Of a DNA stretch of 64,000 bases, positions 18,368 through 26,579 are shown piece after piece. The DNA lies in NCBI GenBank assembly GCA_963801985.1, contig CAWDGV010000008.1, forward strand, positions 39,360 to 103,359, in the 5' to 3' direction. Source of the DNA: JABDQZ01 sp963801985. GTDB lineage: Bacteria; Pseudomonadota; Gammaproteobacteria; Chromatiales; Chromatiaceae. Below the pieces are notes generated by a model. The model was not told the origin of the DNA and made no database searches. It worked only from the letters and a program-made list of their open reading frames with translations. The translations under genes and the position numbers were made by a program. How positions within the stretch are numbered: the first letter of the stretch is position 1; every line of letters starts with the position of its first letter.

Positions 18368-18922
18368 ATGAGTTTGTTTGAAACCATTTTAAATGCGCAG
18401 AACGGAGGTGTTGTGCGCCAGATGGCCAACAACTTTCAGCTTGATGAAAGCCAGGCCAAGTCAGCCATTGGCGCTTTGATTCCCGCCCTGACACAGGGAA
18501 TAGGTCAAAATGCCAGTAATGCTCAGGGGCTGGATAGTCTTATTGGTGCGCTGAGCCGTGGTGATCATGGCAAGTACCTTGAAGATCCAGAGATGTTGAC
18601 TGAGCCGGCAGCTGTGGAGGAGGGTAACAAGATTCTGGGTCATGTTTTGGGTAGCAAAGATGCCAGTCGTCAGGTGGCTTCAGATGCAGCTGAAAAGAGC
18701 GGTGTAGATAACAGTATTTTAAAAAAGATGCTGCCGATGCTGGCGAGCATGGCGATGGGGGCCATGGCAAATAAGGGCTTTGGCAATACCTCTGAAATAA
18801 ACCAGCTGTCGGCAGGGCAACAAGATGGTCTGGGTGGCTTACTGACAGGTTTCCTTGATGCGGACAAGGACGGTTCGACCCTCGACGATATCATGGGTAT
18901 GGCTTCAAAATTCTTGCGTTGA
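18368..18922 (+). CDS. DUF937 family protein
   Basis: A 184-residue soluble protein of the DUF937 type (helical, Gly/Ala/Gln-rich, with repeated segments ending in a GLLTGFLDADKDGS stretch). The C-terminal DADKDGSTLDD resembles a calcium-binding loop of the dockerin/EF-hand kind. Function unknown in the family. The gene stands alone behind a 244-bp upstream gap, and a TTTGGAG ribosome site precedes the ATG. Confidence 0.78.
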   Translation: MSLFETILNAQNGGVVRQMANNFQLDESQAKSAIGALIPALTQGIGQNASNAQGLDSLIGALSRGDHGKYLEDPEMLTEPAAVEEGNKILGHVLGSKDASRQVASDAAEKSGVDNSILKKMLPMLASMAMGAMANKGFGNTSEINQLSAGQQDGLGGLLTGFLDADKDGSTLDDIMGMASKFLR

Positions 18923-18971
18923 ATTTATGTAACTTTGTCAGCGATTCCTTCCCTGGAATCGATGCCAGGGA

Positions 18972-19790
18972 TTAGAGTCTGTTCAGCTCAACCCTTCTGT
19001 TCAGGGCTTTACCCTCTGCAGTCTCATTGCTGGCAATAGGCTGTTCTTCCCCGTAACCTTTGGCAATTAGATTATTAGGATTAACACTTTTAGCAATAAG
19101 GTAGTTAACTACACTTTGAGCGCGACGTTGCGATAAGTCTTTATTGTAGTTGTCATCGCCATCAGTATCGGTATGACCAGCTACTAAAATCTTCAATTGA
19201 GGATTTTTTGAAAGCGTATCAGATACCCCGTCAAGGATAGATAATGATTTTTCAGTTAACTCATCAGAGTCAGTTTTAAAATTGACTCCGCGAAGAACAA
19301 TGCGCGCTTGAGCATCGCAGCCGAGTACATCGACTTCCACTCCAGCAGCGGTATCCGGACATAAATCACTGGTATTGATTACACCGTCTTTGTCATCATC
19401 AGCCGGGCCTTTTGGTTGTGCCGGTACTGGCTGAGAAAACTGTGTCGTTGGATAGCCATAACCGTATGGTGCATAGCCGTAACCATAGTAAGGCCTGTCG
19501 TAGCTGTAACCATAACCACGTCCATCACCGTAGCCGTATCCTTGTCCGTAGTAGTCACCATAGTAATCACCACGCATGTCGGCGTTACCGCGAGCGCGAC
19601 CACTGAAAGTCATGTTGAAATCACCTTCCATATCGCCAGCAGCACGACCGTCACCGTAACCACGACCGTAGCCATCGCCATAACCATAACCGTTACCGTA
19701 ACCATTGCTGTTATACGAACCGTTGTCGTCCCACCATGCTGAAACCTGGGATGATGCTAAAACAGCAACCAAAGTAATAATTCTCTTCAT
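18972..19790 (-). CDS. OmpA-family protein with Gly/Tyr-rich sulfur-globule-protein-like N-domain
   Basis: A 272-residue secreted protein. The signal peptide ends near VSA (about 18). Residues 19-120 are extremely rich in Gly, Tyr and Asp, with repeats of the form GYGDGYG, GRGYGDG and GDYYGDYYG, then DMEGDFNMTFSGRARG, which resembles sulfur globule proteins of sulfur-storing bacteria. A short Asp-rich calcium-type loop (DDDKDGVINTSDLCPD) follows, then an OmpA C-terminal peptidoglycan-binding domain with VNFKTDSDEL and HTDTDGDDNYN...LSQRRA. It may anchor a sulfur-globule-like coat to the cell wall; that role is an inference. Two Cys lie in the calcium-loop region. Confidence 0.82.
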   Translation of the reverse strand: MKRIITLVAVLASSQVSAWWDDNGSYNSNGYGNGYGYGDGYGRGYGDGRAAGDMEGDFNMTFSGRARGNADMRGDYYGDYYGQGYGYGDGRGYGYSYDRPYYGYGYAPYGYGYPTTQFSQPVPAQPKGPADDDKDGVINTSDLCPDTAAGVEVDVLGCDAQARIVLRGVNFKTDSDELTEKSLSILDGVSDTLSKNPQLKILVAGHTDTDGDDNYNKDLSQRRAQSVVNYLIAKSVNPNNLIAKGYGEEQPIASNETAEGKALNRRVELNRL

Positions 19791-20133
19791 ATTGATATCT
19801 CCAAAGATAATGATGAAAAACTGCTAAAAAGGTTTAGGAAAATTAAAGGCATAGATGCTGGCGAAGTATATAAGAACCCGCTTAATAAGCAAGTACTTAT
19901 ATAGGTGATGCGGACTATCAGCGTTTATTTGGAGGCAAATTAACAATCCCCGGCGTAATACAGGATGTCTGCTTAAACAGGGTTGCCGCTATCGGGAAGT
20001 TCAAGAGGCAGAAAATGAAAAAACCCGGTTAATCCATAGCCGGGGTTTGGGTTTTGCCGTATGTCCTGGTTGGTATTTAGAGTTGCGTCCCTAGCATTTA
20101 CATCCTGGTAGGTTATTCATCTTTTAAAATAAG
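19791..20133. other. Intergenic region upstream of the OmpA-type gene
   Basis: About 340 bp without a gene. It should hold the promoter of the minus-strand OmpA-type gene. It also carries an imperfect GC-rich hairpin at about 20020-20048 (AACCCGG paired with CCGGGGTT, with a bulge) that could be a terminator remnant. No coding signal was seen on either strand. Confidence 0.55.
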
Positions 20134-20164
20134 AAAGGGCTAACAGAAATTCTGTTAACCCTTT
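20134..20164 (-). terminator. Intrinsic terminator of the tRNA-Leu gene
   Basis: On the minus strand a 15-bp stem (AAAGGGTTAACAGAA with TTCTGTTAGCCCTTT, one G-U pair, single-base loop region) is followed by a T-rich tract (CTTATTTT). It starts 13 nt after the CCA end of the tRNA. Confidence 0.8.
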
Positions 20165-20177
20165 GATATATCAGAAA

Positions 20178-20264
20178 TGGTACCGAGGGGCGGACTTGAA
20201 CCGCCACGCCCGTGAGGGCAACGGATTTTGAATCCGTCGTGTCTACCAATTTCACCACCCCGGC
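20178..20264 (-). tRNA. tRNA-Leu (anticodon CAA)
   Basis: The minus strand reads GCCGGGGTGGTGAAATTGG..., with the anticodon stem ACGGA/TCCGT around the loop TTCAAAA (anticodon CAA), a long class II variable arm (GCCCTCACGGGC), the T-arm GGTTCAAGTCC and an encoded CCA end. The acceptor stem pairs GCCGGGG with CCTCGGT, including two G-U pairs. It reads UUG codons. Confidence 0.95.
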
Positions 20265-20331
20265 ATAAACTAAGCGCAGAAGTATAACCGGAATAATAAA
20301 TCCGGCAAGTCTCGTGTTATTATCGCCCGCC

Positions 20332-21384
20332 ATGAAGTTGTCTGATTTTCATTATGAGCTGCCACAGGAATTGATTGCGCAGTTTCCGCCTGTAAAAAGA
20401 GGCGATAGTCGTTTGCTGTGCCTGGATGGCAACAGTGGTGAACTGCGTGACAGTCATTTTTCATCTTTTATTGACTTGCTGCAGCCTGAGGATTTACTGG
20501 TATTCAACAATACCCGTGTCATGCCGGCACGCCTGTATGGAAACAAACAGACTGGTGGCAAGGTCGAAATACTGATCGAGCGCCTGCTGTCTGATACCGA
20601 GGCCCTGGCCCATGTGCGTTCCAGTAAATCACCCAAAGCAGGTGGCCTGATTGAGCTGGATGATGGTTTTGTGGTTCAGGTAAAAGGCAGGCAGGGAGCC
20701 TTGTTTTTGCTTGATTCGGGCAAACAGCCTTTTCTGTCCATCATGACCTCTGTCGGCCATATGCCGCTGCCGCCCTATATCACCCGGGAAGATAAGCTGG
20801 ATGATGGCTCTCGCTACCAGACGGTCTACGCAGAAAAGACGGGTGCTGTCGCGGCTCCAACCGCTGGTCTGCATTTTACTGATGAGATGCTTGAGAAAAT
20901 TCAGCTTAAGGGTATTCAGACCGCATTTGTCACTTTGCATGTTGGAGCAGGGACTTTCCAGCCAGTCAGGGTTGATGATCTCGATGAGCATGAGATGCAC
21001 AAGGAATATGTCGAACTGGGACAGGATGTGGTTGATGCGGTGCAGGACTGTCGCTCGAGAGGTGGGCGTGTTATTGCCGTGGGAACCACGTCGGTCAGAA
21101 GCCTGGAATCTGCAGCCCTGGCAACCGGCAAACTGGCCGTTTTCTCCGGTGATACGCAATTGTTTATCCGGCCCGGATTTCACTTCAATGTTGTTGATGC
21201 CATGCTGACAAATTTTCATCTGCCGGAATCAACCTTGTTAATGCTGGTTTCTGCTTTTGCCGGTTACGAAAATATCATGCGAGCTTATCAGCATGCGGTT
21301 GAAGAACATTACCGCTTCTTCAGCTATGGCGACGCGATGTGGTTAACCAGGAAGACTGAGGCTGAGGATTTAAACGATTATTAA
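20332..21384 (+). CDS. queA: S-adenosylmethionine:tRNA ribosyltransferase-isomerase
   Basis: A 350-residue enzyme that transfers and rearranges the ribosyl part of SAM onto preQ1 in tRNA to make epoxyqueuosine, the step after Tgt. The family N-terminus MKLSDFHYELPQELIAQ sets the start at the ATG at 20332, and signatures such as APTAGLHFT and DAMLTNFHLPESTL are intact. It begins the queA-tgt-yajC-secD-secF order common in gammaproteobacteria. A minus-strand small-RNA candidate lies right after its stop. Confidence 0.97.
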   Translation: MKLSDFHYELPQELIAQFPPVKRGDSRLLCLDGNSGELRDSHFSSFIDLLQPEDLLVFNNTRVMPARLYGNKQTGGKVEILIERLLSDTEALAHVRSSKSPKAGGLIELDDGFVVQVKGRQGALFLLDSGKQPFLSIMTSVGHMPLPPYITREDKLDDGSRYQTVYAEKTGAVAAPTAGLHFTDEMLEKIQLKGIQTAFVTLHVGAGTFQPVRVDDLDEHEMHKEYVELGQDVVDAVQDCRSRGGRVIAVGTTSVRSLESAALATGKLAVFSGDTQLFIRPGFHFNVVDAMLTNFHLPESTLLMLVSAFAGYENIMRAYQHAVEEHYRFFSYGDAMWLTRKTEAEDLNDY

Positions 21385-21389
21385 GAAAT

Positions 21390-21465
21390 AAAAAAAGGCG
21401 CGGCAGGGGAGCCGCGCCAAGTACCACCAAAGGAGGATGGAGGATGTGCTGAATAATCAGCACAT
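21390..21465 (-). ncRNA. Candidate small RNA with two CCUCC anti-Shine-Dalgarno motifs
   Basis: Read on the minus strand, this 76-nt segment has every part of an independent small RNA. A perfect 9-bp 5' hairpin (AUGUGCUGA, loop UUAU, UCAGCACAU; plus coordinates 21444-21465) begins at the predicted transcription start. A single-stranded pyrimidine-rich centre follows with CCUCCAUCCUCCUUUGG, i.e. two CCUCC motifs complementary to ribosome-binding sites. An intrinsic terminator ends it (8-bp GGCGCGGC/GCCGCGCC stem at 21397-21418, loop UCCCCU, seven U at 21390-21396). A good promoter lies directly upstream. The likely role is base-pairing to mRNA leaders. I know no named family that matches. Confidence 0.72.
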
Positions 21466-21469
21466 AAGA

Positions 21470-21498
21470 ATTTTCTAATAAACCAATGGAGATGTCAA
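21470..21498 (-). promoter_or_regulatory. Sigma-70 promoter of the small-RNA candidate
   Basis: On the minus strand a perfect -35 box TTGACA (21498-21493) is followed by a 17-nt spacer and a -10 box GAAAAT (21475-21470) keeping the key second A and last T. The predicted start is A at 21465, exactly the first base of the 5' hairpin. Confidence 0.68.
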
Positions 21499-21587
21499 CA
21501 TGATTTTTGACATTTTTGCAACTTCCCAACGGTTGCATAAATCTATTGTAAATTATTAATTATATTATATAAATATTTGATAAATAA

Positions 21588-22688
21588 ATGAAATATGCTA
21601 TCAAGTCGACGTCAGATAATGCGCGTCGGGGAACACTGAGTTTTGAGCGTGGCAAGATTGAGACACCTGCATTCATGCCGGTCGGGACCTATGGCACGGT
21701 AAAAGCAATGACCCCGGAAGAGCTGATGGACTCCGGGGCCGAAATTATTCTGGGTAATACTTTTCACCTGTGGTTACGCCCGGGTACCGGGATTATTCGC
21801 AAACATGGAGACCTGCATGATTTTATGCACTGGGAAAAACCAATCCTGACAGATTCGGGAGGTTTCCAGGTCTACAGTCTGGGAGCCATGCGTAAAATCA
21901 GCGAGCAGGGCGTGGCTTTTCGCTCCCCGGTTGATGGGGCTAAAGTGTTCATGGGGCCGGAAGAATCCATGCAGGTGCAGCGTGAACTGGGCTCGGATAT
22001 TGTCATGATTTTTGACGAATGCACGCCTTATCCGGCTACCTACGAAGAAGCCAAGATTTCCATGCGGCTATCGTTGCGTTGGGCAGAACGCAGTAAAATG
22101 GCACATGGGGATAACCCGTCGGCCCTGTTTGGTATTGTCCAGGGTGGTGTCTACGAGGAGTTGCGGCAGGAATCCCTGGAAGGACTGCTCCAGATCGGTT
22201 TTGACGGCTATGCGGTGGGTGGTTTGTCTGTGGGTGAGCCGCCTGAGGATCGTTGGCGGGTTTTGGATTTTCTTGCTGATAAGTTACCGGCTGACAAGCC
22301 TCATTACCTGATGGGTGTGGGTACGCCGGAAGATATCGTCGAAGCGGTGCAACGAGGCATCGACATGTTTGATTGCGTCATGCCGACACGCAATGCCCGC
22401 AATGGCCACCTGTTTACCCATGAGGGCGTCGTGCGCATCAAGAATGCGGTGCATGCTGAAGATACCGGTCCACTGGATCCTCACTGTGACTGTTATACCT
22501 GTCAGAATTACAGCCGCGCCTATTTGCGCCATCTACACCGTTGTAACGAGATTCTCGGCGCCAGGTTAATGACCATTCATAACCTGCATTACTACCAGAC
22601 ATTAATGAAAGGTTTGCGAAATGCCATCGAAACGCAGACGCTGGATGCTTTTGTCAGGGATTTTTATTTGATGAGAGCGGATGGATAG
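21588..22688 (+). CDS. tgt: tRNA-guanine transglycosylase
   Basis: A 366-residue enzyme that swaps guanine 34 for preQ1 in GUN-anticodon tRNAs. The catalytic Asp in TDSGGFQ, the substrate pocket GGLSVGEP, the second catalytic Asp in MFDCVMPTRNARNG and the zinc site CDCYTCQNYSRAYLRHLH are all present. It follows queA, the next enzyme in queuosine synthesis, across a 203-bp gap. An AT-rich upstream stretch (21541-21587) could carry its own promoter. Confidence 0.97.
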   Translation: MKYAIKSTSDNARRGTLSFERGKIETPAFMPVGTYGTVKAMTPEELMDSGAEIILGNTFHLWLRPGTGIIRKHGDLHDFMHWEKPILTDSGGFQVYSLGAMRKISEQGVAFRSPVDGAKVFMGPEESMQVQRELGSDIVMIFDECTPYPATYEEAKISMRLSLRWAERSKMAHGDNPSALFGIVQGGVYEELRQESLEGLLQIGFDGYAVGGLSVGEPPEDRWRVLDFLADKLPADKPHYLMGVGTPEDIVEAVQRGIDMFDCVMPTRNARNGHLFTHEGVVRIKNAVHAEDTGPLDPHCDCYTCQNYSRAYLRHLHRCNEILGARLMTIHNLHYYQTLMKGLRNAIETQTLDAFVRDFYLMRADG

Positions 22689-22744
22689 CGGCCAAAATTA
22701 TGTAATAATCACGCGCTACAAAATTTATCGATAGGAAAACAACA

Positions 22745-23083
22745 ATGAGTTTCTTTATTTCAGAAGCAATGGCAGAAGCTCCTGCCGCGGCAGCAGGTGC
22801 ACAACAGGCAGGCTGGGAAGGTCTGATTTTTCCAATAGGCCTGGTTATTATTCTTTACTTCTTCATGATCCGCCCACAGATTAAACGCCAGAAAGAGCAC
22901 AAGGCTCTGATCGGGGCAATTAAAAAGGGCGATGAAGTGCAGACCATGGGCGGCATGATGGGTAAGATCACTGACCTTGGTGATAATTTCTGCAAACTGG
23001 AAATTGCTGAAGGCATCGAGATCAAAGTCAGAAAGTCATCCATTGAAGCGGTTATGCCCAAGGGCAGTCTTGATGAACTTTAA
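22745..23083 (+). CDS. yajC: Sec translocon accessory protein YajC
   Basis: A 112-residue single-pass inner-membrane protein with a helix at about 26-43 (FPIGLVIILYFFMIRPQ) and the conserved cytoplasmic KGDEVQTMGGMMGKI stretch. It joins SecDF in the holotranslocon that aids protein export. It lies 56 bp after tgt and 52 bp before secD, an ordinary operon arrangement. Confidence 0.96.
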   Translation: MSFFISEAMAEAPAAAAGAQQAGWEGLIFPIGLVIILYFFMIRPQIKRQKEHKALIGAIKKGDEVQTMGGMMGKITDLGDNFCKLEIAEGIEIKVRKSSIEAVMPKGSLDEL

Positions 23084-23135
23084 GTTCAAATTTTTATAAC
23101 AAAAAACACAATTCCCTGAATAGGCATCACTGTCC

Positions 23136-24995
23136 ATGTTGAATCAATACCCACTGTGGAAAAATGTACTGATCCTGCTTGTCATTTTAGTTGGCGCGCT
23201 GTTCGCGTTGCCAAATGTTTACGACCAGGATCCGTCAATTGAAGTTTCAGCCAGTAGAGGCAAGCAGGTTGACCAGGCCCTGTTTGATCAAATCAAGACA
23301 CAGCTGGATGTAAAAAAGGTCAACTACAAAAAGCTTCAACTGCTGGATCAAAAAATTCGTATCCGCTTTTTGACACCGGACTTGCAGTTAGAAGGCCAGG
23401 CTGCCCTGGAAGGCTTTTTGCCGGATGGTTATACCCAGGCGCTCACGCTGCTTCCAGACCTGCCTGGCTGGCTGGTTGATCTGGGCGCAGAGCCGATGTA
23501 TCTGGGGCTGGATCTTCGCGGCGGTATTCATGTCCTGATCGATGTGGATATGGATGCGGCTGTTACACAGTCAATGGAGCGTTATACTGGTGATGTCCGT
23601 TCATTCCTGCGCAGGGAGAAACTGCGTTATGTCACGGTAAAACAGACGTCTAACGGGGTTGAAGTCAAGTTCAGTGACGCAGCCGTGCGTGACAAGGCGG
23701 AAGACCTGCTGGGCAATGAATTCAGAAACCTGACTATTGTGACCGAAGATACTGGCGATGCCTTTCTTGTAAAACTGGCCTTGAGTGAAACCGAGCAGCG
23801 TGAAGTCAAGAAATTCGCACTCGACCAGAACATCACTACCTTGAGAAATCGTGTTAATGCGCTTGGGGTTGCGGAGCCGATCATTCAACAACAGGGCGAG
23901 CGTCGTATTGTTGTGCAATTACCCGGAGCGCAGGACCCCGGACGTTTGAAAGAACTGCTGGGTGCAACAGCCACTCTGGAATACCGCCTGGCCGATACTG
24001 AGCATAGCGTGCAGGATGCACTGGACGGTCGGGTTCCGGCCGGATCAAAGCTGTACAGGGAACGTGACGGTACACCTGTATTACTGAAAAAAAGGGTAAT
24101 TGTTACTGGTAACCAGATTACGGATGCTTCTTCCGGGCTTGACCAGCGCAGTGGTGCTGCAGCGGTATTTGTGAACCTGGATGGCCAGGGTGCCAGGCGA
24201 ATGCGTAATGTTACTACCGAGAATGTCGGCAAGCCGATGGCGGTGGTGTTTATTGAAAACCGTATCGTGACGCGCATGGTGGATGGTCAGCCGGTTAAAC
24301 GAAAAATCAAGGTCGAAGAGGTTATCAGTATTGCCAATATCCTTGAGCCATTTGGACGTCGTTTTCAGACAACCGGGCTGGACAGTAGTGAAGAAGCTCA
24401 TGACCTGGCTTTATTGTTACGCTCGGGTGCACTGGCGGCCCCGATTGAAATTATCGAAGAGCGTACCATTGGTCCCAGCCTGGGGCAGGACAACATCGAC
24501 CAGGGCTTTCGCTCGGTCTTAATTGGTTTGTCGCTGGTACTGGTTTTCATGGCGGTTTATTACAGAGTGTTTGGCCTGGTGGCCAACCTCGCACTGGTCA
24601 TTAACCTGGTACTGATTGTCGCCGTTTTGTCGATTCTTCAGGCTACCTTAACCCTGCCAGGTATTGCCGGTATCGTGTTGACCGTTGGTATGGCGGTTGA
24701 TGCCAATGTGTTGATCTTTGAGCGTATCCGTGAAGAAATCCGTGTGGGCAGTACGCCCCAGGCAAGTATCTTTTCCGGTTATGACAAGGCGATGATGACC
24801 ATTATTGATGCCAACGTAACGACATTGATTGCTGCGGTTGTGCTGTATGCATTTGGAACCGGGCCGATCAAAGGCTTTGCCGTGACTTTAACTATTGGCA
24901 TCGTGACCTCCATGTTTACCGCAATCCTCGGCAGCCGGGCGTTGATTAATATTATCTACGGTGGCAAAAAACGTGTTGAAAAACTCGCTATATAA
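23136..24995 (+). CDS. secD: Protein translocase subunit SecD
   Basis: A 619-residue RND-type membrane protein, the usual length. It has one N-terminal helix, a large periplasmic domain (the YLGLDLRGGIHVLIDVDMD motif is diagnostic) and five C-terminal helices including GMAVDANVLIFERIREE with the proton-path Asp. SecD and SecF use the proton gradient to pull exported proteins through. secF follows after 23 bp. Confidence 0.97.
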   Translation: MLNQYPLWKNVLILLVILVGALFALPNVYDQDPSIEVSASRGKQVDQALFDQIKTQLDVKKVNYKKLQLLDQKIRIRFLTPDLQLEGQAALEGFLPDGYTQALTLLPDLPGWLVDLGAEPMYLGLDLRGGIHVLIDVDMDAAVTQSMERYTGDVRSFLRREKLRYVTVKQTSNGVEVKFSDAAVRDKAEDLLGNEFRNLTIVTEDTGDAFLVKLALSETEQREVKKFALDQNITTLRNRVNALGVAEPIIQQQGERRIVVQLPGAQDPGRLKELLGATATLEYRLADTEHSVQDALDGRVPAGSKLYRERDGTPVLLKKRVIVTGNQITDASSGLDQRSGAAAVFVNLDGQGARRMRNVTTENVGKPMAVVFIENRIVTRMVDGQPVKRKIKVEEVISIANILEPFGRRFQTTGLDSSEEAHDLALLLRSGALAAPIEIIEERTIGPSLGQDNIDQGFRSVLIGLSLVLVFMAVYYRVFGLVANLALVINLVLIVAVLSILQATLTLPGIAGIVLTVGMAVDANVLIFERIREEIRVGSTPQASIFSGYDKAMMTIIDANVTTLIAAVVLYAFGTGPIKGFAVTLTIGIVTSMFTAILGSRALINIIYGGKKRVEKLAI

Positions 24996-25018
24996 CTGGG
25001 AATAAATGGAGACAGGCT

Positions 25019-25957
25019 ATGAGACTTTTTAAAAAAATGACCAGTTATGACTTTATGGCCAAGCGAAATCTTGCCGTAATATTTTCTGGGATTTTGATGT
25101 TGGCATCGATAGTGTCAATTGCATCGCAGGGGCTGAAGCTGGGAATTGATTTTACTGGCGGTACATTGGTCGAGGTGGGTTATAAGGAAGCAGCTGATCT
25201 TGAGAAAATCAGGAGTTCCCTGGTGGCAGCCAATTTTGCTGATACAACGGTGCAGTATTTTGGTACCAACAAGGATGTATTGATTCGCCTGGCTCCCCGG
25301 GAAGATCAAAGCAGTGCTGAACTGAGTAACCAGGTTATGACCCTGCTTAATGCTGGACAGGCTGATCCGGTTGACTTGAGACGTGTTGAATTTGTTGGTC
25401 CCCAGGTTGGTGATGAACTGACTGAAGACGGTGGCCTTGCCATGTTGTACGCGTTGTTTTTTATCCTGATCTACGTGGGTTTCAGGTTTGAATACCGCTT
25501 TGCTTTGGGATCGATCTTTGCGCTTATTCACGATGTCATTATTACGGTTGGCATGTTTTCGATTTTCCAGGTTGAATTTGATCTGCCGGTTCTGGCTGCA
25601 GTACTGGCGGTGATTGGTTATTCATTGAATGACACCATTGTTGTGTATGACAGAATTCGTGAAAACTTCAGGAAAATCCGCAAGGGTTCATCCAGGGATG
25701 TCATCAATGCTTCGTTAAACCAGACGCTCAGCAGAACCATCATTACTTCGTTAACGACCATACTGGTGCTGTTTGCGTTATTCCTGTTTGGCGGGGAAAT
25801 TATCCACGGTTTTGCCCTGGCACTGCTAATCGGTGTTGCTATCGGTACATACTCTTCAATTTACGTGGCCAGTACATCTGTGTTGATTTTGGGTATCAGC
25901 AAGGCTGACCTGATGCCGGTGAAGAAAGAAGGTGCCGAGATAGACGGTAATCCCTGA
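25019..25957 (+). CDS. secF: Protein translocase subunit SecF
   Basis: A 312-residue partner of SecD with the LGIDFTGGTLVEV motif of the first periplasmic domain and the transmembrane motif GYSLNDTIVVYDRIRENFR. Six helices are expected and visible. A GGAGACAGGC ribosome site precedes the ATG. It is the last gene of the Sec unit. Confidence 0.97.
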   Translation: MRLFKKMTSYDFMAKRNLAVIFSGILMLASIVSIASQGLKLGIDFTGGTLVEVGYKEAADLEKIRSSLVAANFADTTVQYFGTNKDVLIRLAPREDQSSAELSNQVMTLLNAGQADPVDLRRVEFVGPQVGDELTEDGGLAMLYALFFILIYVGFRFEYRFALGSIFALIHDVIITVGMFSIFQVEFDLPVLAAVLAVIGYSLNDTIVVYDRIRENFRKIRKGSSRDVINASLNQTLSRTIITSLTTILVLFALFLFGGEIIHGFALALLIGVAIGTYSSIYVASTSVLILGISKADLMPVKKEGAEIDGNP

Positions 25958-26196
25958 AGTTGGTTTTACATTCTATTAACCATAGAGATCAAGGAGTACG
26001 CTGGGGCTTTGATTTGTTGGTCAGACTCTTTTTGCCAAAGACAATAAAACGATTAATTCCAGCAACTCAGCCTAAGGCTTTCTGGAGTAGATATCTGAAC
26101 GCCAAGCACATTTAATTCATTTAATGCGAAACTGGCATGGCAGCCGAAGAAATGGCTATTTCTTCTCTGTGTGCTTTGTGATCCCTGTGCTGAAAA
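25958..26196. other. Intergenic stretch without a recognisable gene
   Basis: About 240 bp between convergent genes. A segment at about 26160-26190 (TCTTCTCTGTGTGCTTTGTG) weakly resembles the CTTTGTG-type dispersed repeats described elsewhere in the window. Nothing else supported. Confidence 0.4.
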
Positions 26197-26481
26197 TTAT
26201 ATTTCAAGGTTTTTCTTTGGTTTGCAGCTTTCCTGGTTGCGGGTTACATACCAGGTCCAGAAACCTGAAATCAGCCAGAGTCCGATACCAACTGCAATTG
26301 TTGTCCAGCTGATGCCCGGGTTGCCCATGGGGCCACCCAGAAAGCCGAAAAGGATGGAAACGCAGCTGGCCAGCCAGAGAATGGCCACCGGTGCAAAACA
26401 GCTCGTACCGCAGGTGTATTCACTGGCTACTACAGGCGGTGCAAGCAAGCACTTGAGTGCCATGTTTTTTACCATATTCAT
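26197..26481 (-). CDS. Small Cys-containing membrane protein of unknown function
   Basis: A 94-residue protein with two transmembrane segments (about 30-50 and 58-78). The cysteines sit at the first helix's N-terminal side (CLLAPP, EYTCGTSCF) and inside it (SCVS). A GGGGA ribosome site seven bases before the ATG supports it as real. I do not recognise a family. The paired CxxxC (CGTSC) could bind metal or form a disulfide. It lies just downstream of suhB on the same strand. Confidence 0.6.
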   Translation of the reverse strand: MNMVKNMALKCLLAPPVVASEYTCGTSCFAPVAILWLASCVSILFGFLGGPMGNPGISWTTIAVGIGLWLISGFWTWYVTRNQESCKPKKNLEI

Positions 26482-26579
26482 TGTTTAGTCCCCGAAAAAT
26501 GCGCCTGAAATTATTATTATTTAGATAGGCGATTCTGACTTTAACGCGGGTCAGACAAATGGGGCTATCAGTGAAATCC

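Noticed and set aside
18944..18972. Hairpin CCCTGG/CCAGGG as terminator between the DUF937 and OmpA-type genes
   Set aside because: The stem is short and no T-run follows on either strand.
19412..19742. Long plus-strand open frames opposite the Gly/Tyr-rich gene
   Set aside because: They are low-complexity antisense products of the repeat field (Val/Thr/His-rich) with no start signal.
21428..21477. Plus-strand reading of the small-RNA region as a ribosome site (AAAGGAGG) and mini-ORF MEDVLNNQHIRIF
   Set aside because: The AAAGGAGG directly touches the ATG, leaving no spacing, and the peptide has no support. The terminator T-run, promoter and hairpin start all fit the minus strand.
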